A stretch of DNA of 64,000 nucleotides, taken from the NCBI GenBank assembly GCA_001683735.1, contig LUGG01000009.1:1302001-1366000 (forward strand), given 5' to 3'. This document shows, piece after piece, positions 10,738-21,499 of this stretch. Below the pieces are notes generated by a model. It ran no database searches and had not been told where the DNA came from. It saw nothing but the letters and a program-made list of their open reading frames with translations. Every line of letters starts with the position of its first letter. Positions within the stretch are counted from its first letter, which is position 1. The stretch comes from Grifola frondosa (Eukaryota > Basidiomycota > Agaricomycetes > Polyporales > Grifolaceae). A program made the position numbers and the translations under genes.

Positions 10738-12760
10738 TCAGCACCTCCGGCACGAGGCGCATGCGCTTAGATGGATGCGGCGGCGTGATGGGCGGGCGTG
10801 GTCTCCGGGGATCCTGATAACCAGTTTCATATCGCCTTTATGAGAGCCCGTGGAGGACGTAGCAGTGGGGAGAACATCGGTATTCCGTTTGTGCTTCTTC
10901 GTCTTCGTAGATGTGCGCTTCGGGAGCGATATAGGCGACGGCGGGAGAGCTTTATATTTCTTCGCTGGGGCAGCGCGAAGCGCTTCACCTGGAGGCGCCT
11001 TGCGCTTCTTCCCCTTGCTGGGAGAGGACGTTTCCCGTTGCTCCTCCTGGAGTTTCGCCTTCTCAGCCGCCTCCTCCCGCCGTTTCCGCCGCTCGATCGC
11101 CGCCTCCTTGGCGCTGTTCTCCTTATCAAGCTCATCACGCACCATCTGTGCAAACGTTTGCACGTCACCGCGGACCCATACATCAAATACGCCCTCCCAC
11201 TCCCGTGTCGGCACGGGGAAATCGAGATTCAGATACACAGTCTTGATTGGGGGTTCCTCATCGGCCGTGGGGGTACGGCGTGGTGAGGGCGTGGGCGTCG
11301 CCAGGCCGGACGTAGTCGTGGAGGTTGAGGTGGACGCTTCGCCATGCGATGGGCTCGCGGCAGTCGAGCGCGAATGCACGGCCTTCGAGAACTCGCGCAC
11401 GATTCGTTTCGTACCTGGAACGCGCAGACTAGTACCCACCACGAGCAGTAGGTCAGCACCCGCGCGCCCCTTGCCTTTCGAGTTGCCAATTAGGTCTTTC
11501 CGCACGACGTTACCCACCTCCTCCCCGTCCTTGTGCACTTCATTATAGAGTACCACGCTTGGTCGCAATTTGCCCACGCCCCGGGACCGCTTCCCGATCA
11601 GCTGCCGTGTCTCCTCCAGTGCGGTACATTCCGGGCAATGCGGTGGTGTCCCGGAAACCAACGCAGGTAAATGATCGCGGAGGGGAAAAGAGTGTGTGCA
11701 CGTCTGGCAATGCATCGACTGCAACGTACCATGTAGAGGTATGCATCTGGGGGTTTCAGCGGGGGTGAAGGTAGACGACTAGTCGACGCCGCTTGCTCAA
11801 CTGCCATGACGTTCATTTCTACTCCGATTGTCTTCCCTTTCGTTGAACGAGGCTTCGCACGCTTGCAGTCGAGCTCGGGGACGCCAAATGTAAGGCCAGA
11901 TTTCTCTTCTAGGGCATCGATATTCTGGGTGTATACACGAAGGAGCCGCCCGCGATCATCAAGTACGCGGAGGAGCTTGTGGAATGCGGTCGGCATGGCA
12001 GCCTGGGAGAGCTCCGAGAGCTGAGCTATCATCTGGCAGAACAGAGATGTGGTGGTTTCCGACTATAATCATGTAATCAGTCATTGAGTCTATCCATTAA
12101 GAGATGAATCTGGTGATAAGTGAATATGATTGAGGCTCGACAATAGTACCTAACCTCCTCCCACCATGTGGGCCGTATTATCGTTAGGGGTATATCCAAC
12201 GACACATTAACTCCACGCAGAAGGTGAGAATCTTTTGCGGTCCGTTGCAGATGATTCAATGTCCGGTCAATCGATAGCGGAGACAGCGAGGAAATTGCGA
12301 GGATATATCCGACGACACCCGCACAACACGATTACGTTCGACCGAAGCGGAACCACATGCCCCGGACCTTCCCTAACATGACAAGTCGCCAGGCGAATGC
12401 AACGGCGTTCATAAAATGCGCACGATGACTCACGTTAAACACCATTGCATCAAAGAGATCCTTCCCGGAGCTCAGTGTTGGGTTATCCTTTTTCAAACTG
12501 TGGAAAAGCCCCTCCGACGACCTGAAGTCAGGGATTCCCGCTTGCACAGAGATCCCTGCGCCTGTAAAGATGCAAACCATTACAATAACACATTATGGTC
12601 CTCCGCAGAGTTACGCACCACAGACGACAGCGATCCTCCGTGCCTTCATGATAGCTTTAATGACCTTCTTGAGGTGGACGGACGGATCAGAGGACGGCAC
12701 GAGGAAGGAGGGGGACTGCGGAAAAGGCGACGATGCCTCCAGAGGGAGGAACACCGTCAT
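10738..12760 (-). CDS. Sirtuin, Hst3/Hst4 type
   Basis: NAD-dependent protein deacetylase of the nuclear Hst3/Hst4 group, whose known members remove acetyl from histone H3 Lys56. The ATG at 12760 begins MTVFLPLEASS. The next exons give KARRIAVVC-GAGISVQAGI-PDFRSSEGLFHSL (the NAD-binding GAG and DFRS motifs) and RVYTQNIDALEE (the TQNID motif). Next come LHGTL with its acid/base His, and zinc ligands in MHCQTC and HCPEC. Then RPSVVLYNEVH and LLLVVGTSLRVPGTKRIVREF follow. A basic, proline-rich tail follows. One base is missing in the A/C run at about 11750-11756, just before the LHGTL segment. The last codons are uncertain. The frame stops at 10738, but a neighbouring frame down to 10410 encodes an acidic tail (DDEEEIFGWDDQDDL) that may be joined by a short intron or by another missing base. 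Confidence 0.87.
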
Positions 12761-14250
12761 GAGCGAGGAGATATGCTGCCGGGGGGATAAGGGGACAGAG
12801 GCAGCGAGGGGGTTTAGGAGGCAGTTGGTGGTAGGTTACAAGTTCGAGTTCGCCACCGTGAACCTTTAGCGCGTTTTCAACCTGCTGTAAGGCCCCTTTC
12901 AAATTAGTTACGACGATCTAAGTCGGAGTTCCAAACAGGCCAATGACTGTATAGTAGCTTTCTTATCTCTGCTCGTCGGGCTATCTTCGCGGACTTCAAT
13001 ATTACGATCTGGACCCAGCTTGTTGAACGCCTCTTTGCAAAGCCAGTTACAGTTGCACAGCCAGACGGCGACTCAGGTAATGTGCCAGGTATTGTATAAT
13101 AAGAGCCCACTTAGCTGGACATCAGCTTGACCGCTCTCACCCCGGATGACTGCGGCTTCCGGTGATCCCTAGATCGCTTGGTTGCCATTTTACCATGCAA
13201 GATCATTGCATTAATTGCGCATCGTCGTCCATTTGTTATACGCTCTGAGAAATTATCCTACTCAAGCAACTTATTACGGTGCGTTTGTATGCATTTTTCG
13301 GTATGTTCTTTGCGTGTAATGATGGTACTCTCGCCAAAGCACTTACTCTCGCATGCCATGGCTCGTGCTGGAGGGTGGAGCCTCGGTAGCGCCAGAACCA
13401 ACGTTTGACTTTGAGATCTACGTCAACAGTCCAGTTTGAACGCACATATACAACCCAAAATTGACGGTATACAGATATGATCATATTCACACAAACTGTA
13501 GGTGATAGTTGACATAAACGGGCTGCTTAGCCTCAAGGTTCTCCGATGAAGGGACAATACAGGAACTTCATGCAGACTTGTCGCGAGATGTGGCACTGAC
13601 AATTGAATTTAACTCAACCGATTCCAGCTTCCCGACACGAATTATGACTATCGAAATCATAGAATGACTATTCATGTTGGTGCAAAGCCTCGATTTTTTT
13701 TCATTGGATCAATTCTTGTTTTATAGATGCATATACCCGCACATCAATGAGTAGTCTTGTCACGAGAGGCTGATGTGTGCAATCAAACTTCTTGATGGAC
13801 GGCTAAGCACAGCTTCGATGGAGGTTCGTCGACTCATTAATTATCAAACAAAAATTTCATCTGATTTTTTATTGCCAGGTGAGGACTTTGAAGCGAAACC
13901 ATAGTGGTAAGTATGTATTTCTAATGCACAAGACTGCACGCCACCGTTGGCTACCTCCACGTTCATAGGGACATCTCAACGTTCATACTTATTCGTGGAC
14001 AATCCGAAGACACTGCATTCCAGTCAAATATGTCCATCCGCGTCCAAACGCACCAAGTTGGCCACGGGCGCTTAACGCAATGCGAGGTATGGGCCTACTA
14101 TGGCCAACTCCGCGCCGGTCAAGCAATAGACATACGTCCGGATAAAAATATTATTCGTCCTACACAACGGAGTGATCAGAAATATCTGATCAGCTTCTCG
14201 TTCACAATGCGAGCGTGAGTGATGGTACGAGTGGAATAGAAGAATGATTT
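12761..14250. other. Intergenic, nothing recognised
   Basis: About 1.5 kb upstream of both the sirtuin (leftward) and the first RAE1 copy (rightward). No domain-bearing frame, tRNA or repeat is evident. Short frames such as 12904-13110 and 14030-14218 have no support. Confidence 0.4.
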
Positions 14251-14286
14251 CCTTTTTGGGACAGGTCAATCACGGCGTTTGGCGAA
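14251..14286 (+). promoter_or_regulatory. Duplicated promoter block, RAE1 copy 1
   Basis: A 36-base block containing TCAATCACGG and TTGGCGAA lies about 125 bases upstream of the copy-1 ATG. It matches 31 of 36 bases of the block at 16983-17018 upstream of copy 2. The match shows that the tandem duplication included promoter sequence, and its conservation suggests a bound element. No factor is assigned. Confidence 0.55.
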
Positions 14287-14409
14287 GCTGCATTTTGGGC
14301 TGGACTTGAACATGAGCTCGGCGCCGACGCAGTTCACCTTCATCATAACACACTCCTCGCTCTTGTCCATTCACAGACTAGAATCCTCAAGTATATAACT
14401 ATTTCCATC

Positions 14410-15949
14410 ATGTCTTTCTTCTCCACACCACCCTCGAATGCCGTAGGGCCGCCCATAATGATGCCGGAGAAGGACATCGAGGTCGCAGACCCTCCCGGCG
14501 ATTCAATATCCTCCCTCGCGTTCTCCCCACAAGCGGACTACCTCGCTGTGGGCAGCTGGGACAACAATGTACGTGCTGATATAATGCTCTCTCCCTTGCA
14601 TGCGTGGACTGACGCCCCCCCTGGCCTGTGGCGCAGGTCCGCATATATGACGTCGGACTGCGAGTACCCCCACAAGGGAAGGCGATGTACGGACACGAGG
14701 GCCCCGTCATGAGTGTATGCTGGAACAAGGTGCATCTGACCTCCCTGCGCTCGTGCACCACCTGACTCATCCACACGCGCTTTCCGGCACGCAGGAGGGC
14801 TCGAAGGTCTTCTCTGGCGGCGCAGATAATGCGGGCAGGATGTTCGATGTCACCACAGGCCAGACACAGCAGGTAGCGCAGCATGATGCTCCCATCCGGG
14901 TGGTCAAGTGGATCGAGTCGCCACAGGGCAACGTGCTCGTGTCCGGCAGCTGGGACAAGACCCTCAAGGTAATCCCCGCACTCTTCTCCTTACATCGCGC
15001 TGAGCTGTGTACTGCAGTATTGGGACCTCCGCACACCAAACGCGGTAGCGACCGTGCAGCTCCCGGAGCGCTGCTACGCGCTCGACGTACAGTACCCGCT
15101 CATGGTGGTGGGCACCGCCGAGCGCCACATACAGGTCTTCAGCCTCACGAACCCCACGACCGCGTTCAAAGTGAGTGCAATGTCTGATTTGCGCGCCGTC
15201 TGCACTGCTAAGCGTTCATGTCCTCCACGACCAGTCCATACAGTCGCCGCTGAAGCGACAGACCCGCGCCATTTCGTGCTTCCATACCGGCGGCCGCTAC
15301 GCAATCGGCAGCATTGAGGGTCGGATCGCAATTCAGTACGTACACTCTTCTCGCCTTCTGCTTCAGGGATCTCACCCAGCGGTCAGGTATATCGACGAGA
15401 AGGACAACGAGTGCGTTTCCCGCGTGATGAGGTAGTCTTAGTGTGGCTCATCCCGGCATGCAGTAAAAACTATTCCTTCAAGTGTCATCGCCAAGACCAG
15501 AGCCAGAACGTGAACGTGAAAGACCAGTCGATCGTGTACGCTGTTGATGATAATCCAGGTACACCCCGTACATGGCACCATCTCCACCAGTGGTGCGTCC
15601 CCATCCCTTCCCTCTCTCCCATCGCCCCCCTATTCTCATCGCTTACCCCTCTCACGCAGGGTCCGATGGGTTGATCCACTTCTGGGACATAGACGCTCGC
15701 ACGCGCCTCAAGTGTACGTCCTCTGTGCTCTATTATGCAGGCGCCTAATGTGCGTGCGCACCAGCATTCGCGCCCGCGCAGAGCCCGGTGCCCGCGACGG
15801 CGTTCAATCGCTCGGGCACGATCTTCGCATATGCTGTATCGTACGACTGGTCGAAGGGTCACGCAAGTATGGTCCCCGGCTCGCCAAACAAGCTCATGTT
15901 GCATGTGTGCAAGGACGATGAAGTCAAACGAAAGCCTATGAAGCGATGA
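14410..15949 (+). CDS. RAE1: Rae1/Gle2 WD40 protein, copy 1
   Basis: Seven-bladed beta-propeller of the Rae1/Gle2 family, which binds the GLEBS segment of a nucleoporin (Nup98/Nup116 type) and serves mRNA export at the nuclear pore. It begins MSFFSTPPSNAVGPP, then [20 protein letters not shown], the WD repeat with [112 protein letters not shown] and a C-terminus [12 protein letters not shown]. Introns sit at the same places as in copy 2. At about 15551-15553 there is one extra A relative to the family reading (VDD-IQVHPVHG), which breaks the frame. It is the only clear base gain among the frame breaks in the window. The DQSQNVNV segment is longer than in copy 2, so this is the more divergent paralogue. 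Confidence 0.88.
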
Positions 15950-16789
15950 GGCACGCGGGGGGATGTAGAGGGCAGAGAGGACTCCGCTTGGTTTGCAGAG
16001 CTGCGATGTAGGAGGTGAGTAGTGTGGCGATCGCCGTGGACGTTTACTCAGGCCACGGTTTGGATTGCGTGCGATGTCTGTTGACGTTGAGCACATATTC
16101 ATGCTCTACGATAAACAATACTATCACCTGGTTTCGTATCTGTATAACAGCTGATTTTCGGAAATGCACTTGAATTCAGGGATGCCTGTACACAGAATAT
16201 TGACAGTTTAAATGCACATTCTTTCCACACGGAAGACGTACAACTACTCTGCAATTACTGCCTGCATTCGTTCAGACGTCGCTCAACGACCAGAAGCTGC
16301 GCGATCTCGACATCCTGGTCTGCCTCGTCAAGTCCGGTTTCGCAAAGGCTCTGTCGAGATTAGGCTCCTCCCGCGGGCGCGAATACCGTCGACGTACCTC
16401 TCGGCATCGGTCGTACTCGAAAGTAGACCATTAACCTCGCCTAATTGCATGATTAATGCGGTCTCTGATGTCTGGGTACTCATGACCTCTGAGAATCTGA
16501 CGAGACTTGTTCTGAGCGCTCGGCTTTGAAGTCCTCGTCGACGTAGGTGGGCTGGTTGTCGGCGCCGCGGGCACCGACGGGCCCGGTCGTCAAACGCGCG
16601 GTCGCACGCAGCGTTGTCAGGGCGGGCATCCGCCTTACGTGAGGTCAAGTGTTATTGGAAGGTTGGGCTGCCAGGCCCAAAAGCAGCAAAGCACATACCA
16701 AATGAGGCAGGTACTGTAGTGATACCCTTCACGTATTTGTTGCATTGGTTTTGTAAATATGGATACTTACAACAAGTCATCATTTGTCG
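15950..16789. other. Spacer between RAE1 copies
   Basis: Contains the 3' flank of RAE1 copy 1. A short coding-like stretch at 16276-16434 follows a splice-acceptor-like TTCAG and includes LRDLDILVCLVKSGFAKALS. I do not recognise it, and it has no visible partner exons. Confidence 0.4.
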
Positions 16790-16872
16790 GCCGGCTGGCC
16801 TAATGGTTAAGGCGTCAGTTTCCGGTCAACGGAACTAGCTGAAGATTCGGGGTTCGAATCCCCGGTTGGTCG
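16790..16872 (+). tRNA. tRNA-Arg (CCG) with 11-nt intron
   Basis: Acceptor GGCCGGC pairs (with three G-U pairs) with GTTGGTC, discriminator G. The D arm is GCCTAATGGTTAAGGC. The anticodon stem is TCAGT/GCTGA, and the T arm is CGGGGTTCGAATCCCCG. The anticodon loop is TTCCGG-A with anticodon CCG, interrupted after position 37 by an 11-nt intron (TCAACGGAACT). The gene lies between the two RAE1 copies, about 290 bases before copy 2. The anticodon assignment depends on placing the intron this way, which is the only arrangement that closes the stem. Confidence 0.87.
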
Positions 16873-16982
16873 CTCATCCTTGTCGAGAAGATTCGTTTTG
16901 CTTCAGAAACAAATATTATGCTCAAAATCTAATAACGGCTTATGTTTTGCAGTGAGAGATGCGTGAAGTCAAGATCTGATTG

Positions 16983-17018
16983 CCTTTTTTGGATAGATCA
17001 ATCACGGGGATTGGCGAA
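16983..17018 (+). promoter_or_regulatory. Duplicated promoter block, RAE1 copy 2
   Basis: Counterpart of the block at 14251-14286, with TCAATCACGG and TTGGCGAA retained. It lies about 145 bases before the copy-2 ATG and downstream of tRNA-Arg. Confidence 0.55.
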
Positions 17019-17163
17019 ATTGGAACTTGAACTTGACCTTGACTTGGAACACGAGCCCGGGACCGCCGCAGTGGCAAGCACCTCGCAGCTCTCCCTCTCC
17101 ACAACGCTCATCTTTTCTTTCATCCATTCTTCACATTCTTCACAGCACTGACCTCTTTTCGCC

Positions 17164-18735
17164 ATGTCTTTCTTCTCCGCATCCACCTCCAGCACTGTAG
17201 TAGGAGGGCCTATGGCGGACAAGGACATCGAGGTCGCCGACCCTCCCAGCGACTCCATATCCTCCATCGCCTTTTCTCCACAAGCTGACTACCTTGCCGT
17301 CGGAAGCTGGGACAACAATGTATCTGCCCGCCTTCCGTGTCCATTCTCCGTCACATCAACGTTCTGACATCTTTGTCCTCCGTCCCGCAGGTTCGCATAT
17401 ACGAGGTCGGCCAGAACGGCCAGACGCAGGGCAAGGCCATGTACGGCCACCAGGGCCCTGTCATGAGCGTGTGCTGGAACAAGGTACGCCTCGCCTTTCT
17501 GTGCCCGCGTCGCTCATCCACCGTGTGGTGCCGCTGACCTGCTCTGCGCCTCGCGCCGGCGTTTTGACGCGTAGGATGGCTCGAAGATTCTCTCTGGTGG
17601 CGCAGATAACGCAGGGAGAATGTTCGATATCACCACAGGTCAGTCGCAGCAGGTCGCGCAACACGACGCGCCTATTCGGGTGGTCAGATGGATCGAGTCG
17701 CCGCAGGGCAGCGTACTCGCCACTGGCAGCTGGGACAAAACCGTCAAGGCAAGCCACTCCACCTGCCTAGTTTGTGTCCTTTGAACTGAATGTGCGGTGC
17801 TGCAGTACTGGGACCTCCGCACGCCGGCCCCCGTGTCCACCGTGCAGCTACCCGAACGCTGTTATACGCTCGACGTCGAATACCCACTCATGGTCGTCGG
17901 CACCGCCGAGCGCCACATACAGATATTCAGCCTTACCAACCCCACGACGCCATTCAAAGTGAGTGCCGTACTCTGTCTTACCGTCCGTCCAAGCTGCTGA
18001 GCACCGCGCTCCTTGGCGGCCAGTCCATGCAATCGCCGCTAAAGTGGCAGACACGGATCGTCTCGTGCTTCCCGTCCAGCAACGGCTTCGCAGTCGGCAG
18101 CATCGAGGGCCGAGTGGCTATCCAGTGCGCCTTTCCCGACGTTCCTCTACTCCTCGGATCTCACCCCGCCTGCCCACAGATATGTCGATGAGAAAGATAA
18201 CGAGTGCGTGTTCACGTAGTTGCGCATTTGGCTGCTGCTCACCTGCTGTGCAGGAAAAACTTCTCTTTCAAGTGCCACCGTCGGGACCAGGCTCCGAACT
18301 CAAAGGACCAGTCGCTAGTATACTCCGTCAACGATATTTCTTTCCACCCCGTGCATGGCACGTTCTCCACCTGCGGTGCGTGCTCCTACCCCCTCCTTCT
18401 CTTCCTTTGATCCGCTTATTTCTTATAATTCGTGTTGTGCAGGTTCAGACGGAACGATCAACTTCTGGGATAAGGACGCGCGCACGCGCCTCAAGAGTGC
18501 GCCCTTTCTTTTCTCCGCACTGCGTTCGCACTGACACTCGCGCATTGTAGCGTTCGAGCCCGCGCCGGGCCCGGTGCCCGCGACGGCCTTCAACCGCTCG
18601 GGCACGATCTTCGCGTATGCGGTCTCTTACGATTGGTCGAAGGGCCACACGGGCATGACGCCCGGCTCTCCAAACAAGCTCATGCTGCACGCGTGCAAGG
18701 ACGACGAGGTGAAGCGGAAGCCCGCGAAGCGGTGA
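17164..18735 (+). CDS. RAE1: Rae1/Gle2 WD40 protein, copy 2
   Basis: Intact-looking Rae1/Gle2 propeller, nuclear-pore mRNA export factor. The order of motifs equals copy 1: [178 protein letters not shown] and KRKPAKR before TGA at 18733-18735. All exons join in frame with GT-AG introns of normal size. The conserved ISFHPVHG segment is intact here, unlike in copy 1. I infer this is the functional reference copy. Length, about 350 residues, is normal for the family. Confidence 0.93.
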
Positions 18736-19131
18736 GGCGCGGCATGCCTAGTAGGGTTTGGGTTTGTTTGGATTGGTGTGCAAAAGCGGCGTGTAGGAGG
18801 TAGTGGCGGCAGTAGCAGTTGCAGTCTTAGCTGTAGTGTTTTTGTGGCGCCGTGCTCGGCGCGTGTACAGTGCACATTGCCGTATGTGCTGTCTGTTGAT
18901 CGCATTTCAGCTTTCCCTTGCGTTACCGTCGACAATATGTAGTATACGGGGTCCGTTTCGAGAATGAAGTCCAGTACGTAGCATCTCGGCCTGACGAGTG
19001 AGTGGTTCGAATTCCTGCTCATTCGTACACGGATATATAACAGAGCATTAGTGGCAATTGATTAAATCCACACATTATATGCAACAACAAACGTCTATCC
19101 CGCACACCGATTTATATATTACACAAGATGT
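18736..19131. other. Convergent 3' flank RAE1 copy 2 / ERG3
   Basis: Convergent stop codons lie about 400 bases apart. A 9-bp stem (18994-19002 with 19018-19026) closes a 15-base loop containing GGTTCGAATTCC. It resembles a tRNA T arm, but no other tRNA part is present. Confidence 0.4.
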
Positions 19132-20373
19132 TCACTGCTCCTTCCCAATCGCCTGCTTCACCTTCTTGATCTGGTGCAGGGGGTCGAGCGCGGACTCGGG
19201 CTGGCGGTACGAGCCGCCCACGCGGTCCGCCAGCGTGAAATACTGCAGAAGATACGACGCATTAGCATATGTGGGGGAGCGGGGAGTGGAAATACTGACC
19301 TGCCCGTAATTCACGGTGAAGTATATGTGGTGCAGTGTATGATGCGCGGGCCCGTTGATCACCTTCTCCAGCGGGTGCCCGGTAATCATGTCGGAGTCGT
19401 GGATCTGCAAACGGAGGGAAATTGGATGAGCGCGGAGCATGCTAGAATGATGATGAGGGGGCTTACCAGGATCGACCAAAAGTTAACGAAGACAAAGAGT
19501 CCGAGATAGACCTTTCGGTGCAGAGGGAACAGGAAGACGAAGACGTGATATGGGAGCGACTGGAAGTATCCGTCGAGCGGGTGGAACGCATGCGACGCGA
19601 AGGGCGTGCAGACTGGAAGGCGTCACAAATTAATTGGATGTAGAATGTGAGGGACGGCGCGGTACGCACTGATCCACTTATGATGAGGCTTGTGCAGCCA
19701 CTTGTACCAGAGCGGATTGTGTTCCCACCGATGCACCCAATAGATGCAGTAATCGGTGAAGAACAGGAAACTGAAATCGCTAGAGTGAACACAATACTCA
19801 GGAAGTTGAATATATGCGCACTCACAAGAATATGGAGAACAAGAGATACGCCCAGCCGTATTCATCTACGTTATCGTAGAGGCGGGAGTAGCCCATTACC
19901 TCTCCCTGGAACCACGGCAGGGTCAGGAGGGTCATCAATGGGAAGGCTTTCAGGCTGAGGATGATTTCTTGCTTGATCTGGTTTTTGAGGAAGCGAGGGT
20001 GCTTCATCATGTCGTGATTAAAAATATACTTGTAGGAGAGGTAGGCGAACACGAAGTAGAGGACATGGATACCGGTGATGGTGATGGCGAATAAGGATAT
20101 GAGCTGGCGGGGAATGTAGTCGCGGGGCCATGCAGAGGCAAGAGATGGGGATAGCACAAGCGGGTCGGAGAATAGCGTGTCTTGCAACGGCGGATGAGGG
20201 ATATAAGATATTAGTTGCGACCATGTTGAGGACTCGGAGGTCACGAAGGGGTATTGCGACGAGGTATTGTACGAGCCCACGACAGCTTCGGACAAGAACG
20301 CGGACGCGGGAAGAACATGAGACCAAACTTTATCGAGGATGAGGTCGTCACAAATGTTGAGTACGATATCCAT
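19132..20373 (-). CDS. ERG3: Sterol C-5 desaturase
   Basis: Di-iron, membrane-bound C-5 sterol desaturase of ergosterol synthesis in the ER. The ATG at 20373 gives [17 protein letters not shown]; an in-frame upstream ATG at 20478 would add 35 residues of poor composition. Membrane segments are visible around [34 protein letters not shown] and [11 protein letters not shown]. The histidine boxes are complete: HRWEH, HKPHH and HHTLHH. The C-terminus [15 protein letters not shown] is typical of the family. Introns separate the exon ending YLLFSIF from [17 protein letters not shown], and three more follow. Length, about 340 residues, is normal. No frame break is seen. Confidence 0.92.
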
Positions 20374-21499
20374 GACTGCTGGGCGAGTCGCACCTGCGCC
20401 AAATGGGTAGGGATTTTGTGGTATAGGACACCGACGGCGGCGGCGACGATGACAGGGCTTACAGACGACGACCTGCACGGACTAAAGCCGGCTTTCTTTT
20501 ATGAAGATGCGCAAAAGGAAAGTCAGACCACTCGCCTGATTTTTCGACGTGCTGTGATTAGATATCACGGATTATGTAAGCCGATAAGATGCGGCCTGTT
20601 CTCCCCCTCCGCTTCATTTCCACAGCGTGACATCTTGGAAACATGCGGGCTCTTGTATCAGAAGCAAATTAAGAAGTCAAAAGAATGCAATGGTAAGGTC
20701 TGTTCATTGCTTACAGCGTAGGGGACGTGAATTCAAGTACCTTCAAAATCCCATTTTTTGGAATAATATAGCCGAACCTGTGCGCCAGAAAGTGACAGGC
20801 CTGGGTAGCGCCTGGAGCAGTGAGCGGTGAATCGAAACCATCACACCACAACGTCTCTGTTCGTCGTAAACCCGGGGCGTGAGGCGACCGCAACACCTGC
20901 ACGTTGTACACAATTGCAAGTCGTACGAGCTCTGCAAGCGCTGAGGTCCTTGGCAAAGCGAAGTTGTCCGGCTGAAGGCTAGTCGAGACTGGAGGAACCC
21001 AGTGGAACTGTAAGGTCTAGGCATGTACAATAGGAGTTGGCCAGCGTTGACCGAAGTCGGTTTGAACAGGCTGCTCATTGTCGGCGGTAAGGGGCGTGTA
21101 CATTGGGACGACTGCGGTTGGGGGAGGATGGGAACGATAAGAAGGACGGCCTTCCATCGTCTCAAGCCACCCACACATACTTATATTCCGGAATACACTC
21201 TCTCGCTGACACTGAACCATAAATTTGACACGCTGGTCTCTGTATTGGGCCTAGCACATGCACATTGCAATTTGCGTAGCTCTACACTCTTAGCGCCCTC
21301 CAAGCATACGTCACTTCAGTCTGTGCGCCCGAGTCTCCGCAGTGAACGCGGCAGTCAATTACGAGCATGGCATCTACAGTACTAAACATGTGTGCGAGGA
21401 GTTTATGCAGAGAGGGGTATGTGTATCCCAGAAAGGAATAGTAGAATATAGATTATGCACTTCCACCAAATGAACCGCCTCACACCGGCAGACCCAGCA
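20374..21499. other. Intergenic, nothing recognised
   Basis: ERG3 upstream region and the 3' flank of the DnaJ gene. Short frames on both strands (20743-21174 minus, 20254-20721 plus) have no domain or splice support. Confidence 0.4.

Noticed and set aside
10850..11548. Long plus-strand open frame opposite the sirtuin
   Set aside because: It is the antisense shadow of a confidently identified sirtuin exon and has no domain of its own.
15485..16102. 205-residue minus-strand frame over RAE1 copy 1
   Set aside because: Mirror of the RAE1 coding frame in GC-rich sequence; no domain.
18994..19026. Possible tRNA at a GGTTCGAATTCC loop
   Set aside because: Only a 9-bp hairpin resembling a T arm; D arm, anticodon arm and acceptor are missing.
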